Source: Pyxicephalus adspersus (taxonomy: Eukaryota > Chordata > Amphibia > Anura > Pyxicephalidae). Taken from it: 64,000 bases of DNA. The notes below the pieces were generated by a model. The model saw only the letters and a list, made by a program, of their open reading frames with translations. It searched no databases and was not told where the DNA came from. Shown piece by piece: positions 58,026 to 64,000 of the stretch. Each line of letters begins with the position of its first letter. Positions within the stretch are counted from its first letter, which is position 1. A program made the translations under genes and the position numbers. The stretch spans positions 68,928,881 through 68,992,880 of the forward strand of contig NC_092862.1 of assembly GCF_032062135.1 (NCBI RefSeq), written 5' to 3'.

Positions 58026-61000
58026 ATGGTAATATCAATATTATCGTTGAATTTGCAGGGTCTTAACTCTCTAGTTTAGAGGTTGCAAGCATTTGATATT
58101 TCCGTAAACATAAGGCAGATATTATATGTTTATAGGAGACTCATTTGTTAACACATATAGACCATCCCATCTTAATACATCAAAAGGCATTAGTATTGGT
58201 AACAAAGTGTGACAATCTGGCGGTCTCATGGTCTGACCATGATGCAGTTTGGGCTACATTAACGTCTTTTTTCTCATTTCCCATACACGTTTAGATGGTC
58301 GCTCAATTACTCATTGTTAAGTAACCCTGAGGTGGATCAAAAAGTGCAAGAGATACTGGCTGAGTATTTTGTAGTAAATGAACAGCCTGACAATATTTCA
58401 GCTATGCTTTGGGCAGCACATAAGGCAGTAGTTAGGGGTAAAATAATACAGATGGCTTCACAGATTAAAAAGCATGGAAGGGCGACTATTACATTCTTGG
58501 AAACTAAGTATGCGAGGCTACATATCCAATATATAGCTTCACCAAGTAAAAATTGAATGAGATCTGTACTCAATTGAATCTTTGTACAGCATCTGAAGCC
58601 AAAAAAAAGCTGAGATGGTCTAATAATACATTTTATAGATACAGTAATAAGATGCATACGATGTTGGCAAAAAGGTTGAGACACCCTGAAAGGCGTTTAA
58701 GCTTTTATCGACTCAGGGTTAAGGGGATAGGTCTTACAAGCAATCCAATCAATATATTACAGGAATTTCATACTCATATGTGGGCAATGTATCAAATTAC
58801 TGGTGTGTTTGATAAAAGAGCTTTTGATAACTTTTTTTAGTTTATAGAACTCCCGGAGCTTAATACATGTGTAAAGTAAAAAATAGAAACTCCAATTACA
58901 TTAACTGAAGTGACTGAAGCCATTAAGTGCCTTAAGTCTAATAAGAGTCCTGGACCCGATCAATTTACGGCAGTCTATTATAAAAAATACCAGCAGATCT
59001 TAGGGCCATATTTGGTAGAGATGTTTAATAGTTTGTATGTTATCAAAGCCCACTACTGAGGCAACATTGTGGTCTAATTATAGACCGATCTCTTTACTTA
59101 ACCTGCAAGCCAAGATCTTGGCTATGATCTTGGCGTCCAGGTTGAACGAGAGTATCGGTGATATTGCAGTGTTGACGTGTCAAACAGGATTTATACATGG
59201 ACAGCAAGCAAGGGATAGTATATGGAGAATATTGCATTTGGTCCATCAGGCCAAACAAGAAAATATTCCAGCGCTATTGCCATACCTCATGTCTTTATTA
59301 ACTAAATGGGACTTTGGACCAAAATTTTGCAAATAGATATTCTCCTAGTATACTTCCTCTAAAGCTTTCATCCAATATATGGTCTATCATTCAGAGAGCT
59401 TTTTGATAGGTAGGGGTACTAGACAAGGCTGCCCATTATCACCATTGCTGTTTGCATTGGCAGTGAATCCCTTGGCTATAGCAATTAGAAATAATGTGGA
59501 TATCCAGGGAATAGATGTGAAAGAAGAACAACATTAGCTTTGCCTGTTTGCGAATGACATATTCCTTAGTCTGACAAATCCTATGGTATTGTTGTCTAAT
59601 TTGTTGGAGGTCCTGGGGCCGTTTCAAACATTTTTGGGACTTTGATTAAATAGTTAGAAATGTAAGGCACTCAATGTTACTTTGGCACCTGAGAGGGTGA
59701 AGATGCTTAAAGAAACATTTCAATGGGAATCAAAAAGGCTTAGTTATTTGGGGATATATATATTTCTCCATCTTATGATATATTATATGCTGCTAATGTC
59801 CCCAATCTTGTGAAATATCTGATAAGACTTTTGGAATCATGGAAACAGTACCAAATTTCATGGTTAAGCCATATTGCTTCTATAAAGATGACGTGGTTAC
59901 CAAAACTCCTATACCAGATGAGAGTTCTACTATTAGCCATACCTACCCATATACTTAAATTGTTACAACGTAAAAAATTTGAGTTTTTTTGGGGAGCTAA
60001 ATGTCCACGAGTACCCAGACATACTCTACTTTAACTAAGAAGATGGGAGGTTTATCAGTGCTGAATTTGAGTTTGTATTATAAAGTGGCACAGGTAGCCC
60101 CTTTTATAATGTACTACAAAAAAAAAACATGTTCCTAAATGGGTAGTTATTGAGAAAGCAAAAAAAACAGATAAACAGAGACACAAGTTTTACAATCCTA
60201 TATTGAAACATAAATTGAGAATGTGGGACTCAATTAAACAATTAGGGAGTCTTATGTCTGGTTATACTCAGCAGCTTCTATCATCAGAAACCCAATGTTT
60301 ACCCCTGGCATGGAGGAACCAAGGCAGTTTTGTTGGTGGAAGGAGAAAGGATTGTACAGAATTCATCATATTTTAAATTTGGATGGGATATTTACATTTG
60401 GAACAATTTGTGAGAAATATGAAGCTCCTTCATTGGAACTCTTTAGATACCTCCAGATTAGGCATTTTATACAGTATAGAGTGGGACCAACCCCTGGTAT
60501 TTATATATTTTGACATGGTTTGAAAATGTGTGTAAAGGACCCAAACACTAAAGGAGTATTATTGGCTTTATATAACACTTTAGGGCAGTGTAATAAGAAG
60601 ATACCATCATTTATAATTAAATGGGAAGCCGATATGGGTTAAAAGCTTGAACAGGAGGAGTGGGATCAAATTTGGCACACAATAGCATACTGTAGTATTA
60701 ATGCCTCAGTGATGGAAACAAACTATACATTAATGATGAGATGGTACATGGTCCCATCCAGGCTTGCTAAATTTCAGCTGAACTGTACAGGTAATTGTTT
60801 TAGGAGATGTATATTACAGGAACTTTCTTCCATATTTCGTTGGAATGTCCCAAAGTTAGGAAGTTCTGGACAAGGGTATACCAAATTGCTTACATTATAG
60901 TAGGTTGTTCTATTCCTAAACAACCAGCTGAAGCACTCTTATGCCGGAAACCATCGGTCTGTACTATGAATCAATTTAAATTACTAACATACTTGTTTAC

Positions 61001-61205
61001 TATGGCCAAAATGGTCCTAGCTAAAGCATGGTGGTCTAAAACCCCTAATATACAACAAGTCAAGAATAAAATGTCTTGGATTTTAGTCAATGAGAAGATG
61101 AGGGCTTTGTTGAAGGCATCGGTAACCAAATTTCAAAAAGTATGGTCACCATGTATTAAGTACTACATGCCAATAGTATGGGACCAGACATGGCTGACTA
61201 TATAG
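58026..61205 (+). pseudogene. L1 ORF2 remnant (endonuclease-reverse transcriptase)
   Basis: Begins at an ATG with an 'LNLQGLN' block of the APE-type endonuclease, soon frameshifted. The 'QETH' motif has its Gln codon turned into TAG, with 'ETH' at 58136-58144. Less than 100 bp later comes the closing 'SDH' (58232-58240), so most of the endonuclease is deleted. RT blocks follow: 'KSPGPDQF' (from ~58946), 'NYRPISLLN' (~59074), 'GFIHGQQ', and 'GTRQGCPLSPLLFAL' (~59415). The segment with the first catalytic Asp, between 'ALLP' and 'LTKWDFGP', appears deleted. The catalytic FADD motif reads 'FAND' (59547-59558). The C-terminal frame (60807-61205) retains the 'FHISLECPKVRKFW' region. Several stops lie in between. 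Confidence 0.88.
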
Positions 61206-61212
61206 ATATAGC

Positions 61213-61316
61213 ATCAGTAATAATATTTGCTTATGGAGCTAGTGTACCTACTCCTATTATCTTTATCAGTAATAATATTTGCTTATGGAGCTAGCCTACC
61301 ACCCCCTATTACCTTT
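61213..61316. repeat. 52-bp tandem duplication in the L1 3' UTR
   Basis: Two head-to-tail copies starting 'atcagtaataatatttgctt', offset by 52 bp. The first part is identical; the last third has diverged slightly. Confidence 0.85.
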
Positions 61317-62059
61317 TGTTTCATTGTCATTGTTATGTGTGGTATAAAAGTTTTGCTCAGAATATTTATTTAGAGGTCTTGTTGGATAGATAGCAATGTA
61401 TTTTTCTTTTATATAAGCGCAAATGTCATTCTAGGGTGTATATAGCACAATTTAACATGAATAGATCAATTGAATTCCAACTTCATGGTGTTAAAGTAAA
61501 GATAAAGAAGGATTATCTGGTTAAATATAGATACTATTAAAAGAAGAAAGATTGAGGATTGTTTCCCCTCTCCTTATATATTTCAAGGTCACAAAGAAAT
61601 AATATGGTTATATATACACCTGTCACAGGGATTTTTTTTTCTCTCACAAGGATAAAAGTTTGACACGATTAAGTTGGTTACACGTGTATTTGGGGAGAAG
61701 TGAAATAATCCCTACCCTCTTTTGGTTATTTTCACACTGTTATTTGTACACTAGGATATGATAAAGTAAAAGGGAATTAACGAGGGGTCAAAGATGGGAG
61801 ATAATAATTAAAATCTGAAAACGGGATTAGCAATAAGTATTTATGGCTAGAGGATTAGTAGAATTCATGGGAGTGGTAGGTTGAATAGATGGATAATGAT
61901 AGGAGCTGATAGTCATGTTACAATGTTGTAATTATTGATTTATTGTAGGCCTCTAGAATTTTCTGAGATGCCTTGAGATGTTTACATGTTTGTTTAATTT
62001 GTTTGTGAAATTAAATGAAAATGAATAAAGAAATTAAAACAGAAAAAATGTTGGATAGA

Positions 62060-62590
62060 TTTTGGAGTTAAAACTGTAATATTTTTCTTTTACAATCTGT
62101 GGTATTTCTCCTCACTTTTTGAATGGGAAGTACGAGTATATCTTTCTAATATAAGGGAAATTCCCCCTTTGACAATTGCCACAAGAACAAGCACCTCCCT
62201 TTTTCCCCTCTATACCTGTTCTGGTGCTAACTCAAAATTTTGTGTATTTTTGCCTTTTGTTTTTAATAAAGTCAAAAAGTGATTCTTTATACTAATACTG
62301 CAATTTTAATCCATTTATTATGCATCTTTTCTGCTTGAATGGTTTCCAAATTTCCTCTGTAGTGATAAACTACTGTATATGCTGTGGTTTTGATAATGAG
62401 TCAATGGGATATTTGTGGATTATTTGTTACAATAGGCCATGGAGAGCACTATAGAAGCACACTTTGTGAACCTTTTCTTTTTTAATTAAGCACAACATGG
62501 TCTCTATTTGAACCCAGAGCTACTTTCTCAATTACCTGTGTTAACCACATAAAACAGTAGTTCCTGAACTTATCCAGTTCAATGCATTCA
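62060..62590. other. Unannotated stretch
   Basis: AT-rich sequence following the L1 insertion; nothing recognised. Confidence 0.5.
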
Positions 62591-62594
62591 TTGT

Positions 62595-62800
62595 GACTTC
62601 TGCTTTGTTACCTCCCAGTGACGGGCCCCCCCCAGTGACAATCCCTTTGTTACACCCCCATGTGATAGCCCCCAGTTACAGTCCCTCAGTAGCAGACCTC
62701 TTGTTAACAGATTGCTCGGTTGCAGCCACTTAGTAAAATATCTGTCAGTAATAGGCCCCACAGTCACAGCCCATTGACAGATCTCCCAATGACAGCTCCC
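62595..62800 (-). repeat. Degenerate minisatellite, inverted relative of 45757-46036
   Basis: Read on the minus strand it consists of diverged units such as 'ggtctgctactgaggg', 'actgtaactgggggctatca' and 'agatctgtcaatgg', the same vocabulary as the minisatellite at 45.8 kb. The long minus frame (62588-62974) results from reading through it. Confidence 0.6.
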
Positions 62801-62804
62801 CCTC

Positions 62805-63620
62805 CCAGGCCTGTGCAACAGCTGCTGTCTCACTGACACCCACTGCCCCTGGCACCTACCACTGTCGTTTCTGCCAGGCTTGTTGCTCCTGAACATACAA
62901 TCACATGCTGCTATTATCAGGATGCCAGCTGCGGTGAACTGGATTCCAAAACTATTATGCAGGAGAGCAGGCATGTACGTGCCTTGTGTGTTTTAAACAG
63001 GTGGATAGCGGCAGGCATGACATCGGGCCAATCTGAAGAACCCATGTCCCTGCATAGCCATGGTTAGGGGAACATGGACGCTGTGGCAATGTGCTGGTAA
63101 CAATGCTGATTTCTTGAGAGACCAGAGCAGGTGCCCTGACTCTGAGCAGCACGCTGCAAATTGGGGACTGGGTAGACTGGTCAAGGGTCCCTGGTGTCAA
63201 TGGAGGCAGGTTCAGTTGTCCCATTTGCCCCTTAATAAATATGGCCCGTGTAGGTAAAAAATCTAAGTGACACACGTATTCATTTCCAGTATTTTTTCAG
63301 GTGCTTCAGCATTCATTTAGTGGATTTAGTTTGTTGTTATCTCATACAAACAATTATCAGCATCATTTTGTCTGGGAGCATAAATAATTAAGTGTTTGTT
63401 GACAACCTTATTGGCCCAGTAAGTAATTCCAAGGACAATACAAAACACCAAAGAACACAATGTTTTCTGATGGTTATAAGGGAGAATTTGTGAAATAAAG
63501 GTCCATATTAGGTTTCTTCAAATCTGTGCTGCCACATGGGTAAATGCTGACCAATATAATTTCAACTGTATACTGTAAGTCACAAATCTTTACATCCAGT
63601 GCTGAATGTCCATAACTGGA
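62805..63620. other. Unannotated stretch with a GC-richer patch
   Basis: 62805-63250 is less AT-rich and has overlapping frames on both strands (62955-63275 minus, 63060-63257 plus), typical of a decayed repeat or old transposon. No domain is recognised. The rest is AT-rich. Confidence 0.4.
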
Positions 63621-63626
63621 GTCTGA

Positions 63627-63770
63627 TTACTAGTGTTGGTCGATTAGCTCACTATTCGATTCGACAGCTATTCGGCCGAATATAGCAAAAAAATTTGGGT
63701 GGTCGAATTCGAATTCAAATCCCATGAAAGTCAATGGGAGAAAAATTTGGGTTTGTTTCAGCACTGTGTA
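63627..63770. repeat. 'ttactagtgttg' repeat, second member
   Basis: Starts with the same 12 nt as the repeat at 21553 and continues with 'attcgattcgacagctattc' and other 'ttcg'/'cgaa' strings, then 'tcccatgaaagtcaatggga' with its inverted 'ttccca..tggga' flavour. Non-coding; family class unknown. Confidence 0.5.
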
Positions 63771-63798
63771 GAGCTTCTACAGCCTCCAAACAGATGTA

Positions 63799-63852
63799 AA
63801 AAGATACATTATAAAAGGATACATGAAAAGATACATTGTAAAAGGATACATA
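63799..63852. repeat. 27-bp tandem duplication
   Basis: Two copies of a unit beginning 'aaaagatacatt' and ending 'aaaaggatacat', differing at two positions by eye. Confidence 0.75.
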
Positions 63853-63916
63853 ACACTATTACATACCCCTGTGCTTCACATGAATATTAAAGTGCACCTG
63901 TCAAATCAATTTTAGG

Positions 63917-64000
63917 CTAAAGCTAGGTACACACTTCCAATAATTATTGTTAGAAAATGAACGATTACGACCGATCAACGATTATGCACGATTATACTTG
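63917..64000. repeat. GTACACAC-ended MITE, left end, cut by the window edge
   Basis: Starts 'ctaaagctaggtacacactt' and continues with 'aataattattgttagaaaat'. It is the inverted counterpart of the right end at 22168, with one difference in the terminal 18 nt. Later 'acgattatgcacgatta' also occurs in the copy at 35.4 kb. The rest lies beyond the window. Confidence 0.65.

Larger units (their letters stand above)
56622..62042 (+). mobile_element. Defective L1 retrotransposon with target-site duplication
   Basis: A 5.4-kb insertion bounded by a perfect 17-bp direct repeat, 'aaaaaatgttggataga' (56605-56621 and 62043-62059). Order: GC-richer 5' region (56622-56900), ORF1 remnant (56980-57432), inter-ORF region, ORF2 remnant (58026-61205), 3' UTR with a 52-bp tandem duplication, and an A-rich end with 'gaataaag'. 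Both ends and the spacing are L1-like, but internal deletions have removed most of ORF1's N-terminal half, the endonuclease core and part of the RT. With several stops, frameshifts and a changed catalytic residue, the copy cannot encode working proteins. Confidence 0.92.

Noticed and set aside
59439..59627. Minus-strand frame of 62 codons
   Set aside because: Antisense shadow of the L1 reverse transcriptase.
62588..62974. 128-codon minus-strand frame with repeated 'LSLGG/GLSHGG'-like phrases
   Set aside because: The internal periodicity reflects the degenerate minisatellite; no known family.
1..64000. CRISPR arrays, rRNA or functional tRNA genes, bacterial operons
   Set aside because: No regularly spaced identical repeats with unique spacers, no rRNA-like blocks, no complete tRNA fold; base composition and repeats are vertebrate.

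Overview
The window reads as AT-rich vertebrate nuclear DNA, most likely from a frog (a neobatrachian). This rests on the repeat content: an L1 element with relatives, a CR1-type LINE end, L2-like tails ending in (AAT)n, a Tc1-like relic, hAT and Tigger-like inverted-repeat elements, TTAA-flanked piggyBac-like non-autonomous elements, and many short palindromic MITEs. The family resemblances are from memory and no search was run. There is no bacterial-style gene organisation, and almost all open frames are chance frames or transposon remains.

Layout. 0-9 kb: an L2-like tail with a 56-bp duplication, an old L1-clade 3' end on the minus strand, a second L2-like tail, a long tetra/dinucleotide microsatellite, hairpin MITE pieces, a Tc1-like transposase relic and the start of a CpG-rich inverted-repeat element (8.9-9.8 kb). 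10-23 kb: a hAT MITE with a perfect 8-bp target duplication, several inverted-repeat elements, a long perfect hairpin at 19.5 kb and a chain of hairpins at 21.8-22.1 kb. 25-31 kb: a probable solo LTR and a CR1-type 3' end with an open 213-codon frame. 33-39 kb: one possible host terminal exon, a highly palindromic TTAA-flanked MITE and a CpG-rich inverted-repeat element. 43-53 kb: a hAT-type MITE and two ~0.95-kb TTAA-flanked elements in opposite orientation. 55-62 kb: a Tigger-like element and a 5.4-kb L1 copy with a 17-bp target duplication and many inactivating changes. 62-64 kb: a degenerate minisatellite related to one at 45.8 kb, and two repeat pieces at the edge.

Nothing supports a working multigene system. 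The only host-gene candidates are two weak exon calls (33.75-33.97 kb and 43.98-44.08 kb). The remaining sequence is intergenic or intronic; a few non-repetitive stretches might be conserved non-coding DNA but cannot be judged from one sequence. The mobile elements are independent insertions. Their interest lies in structure: palindromes, tandem expansions and a dead but nearly end-to-end L1.
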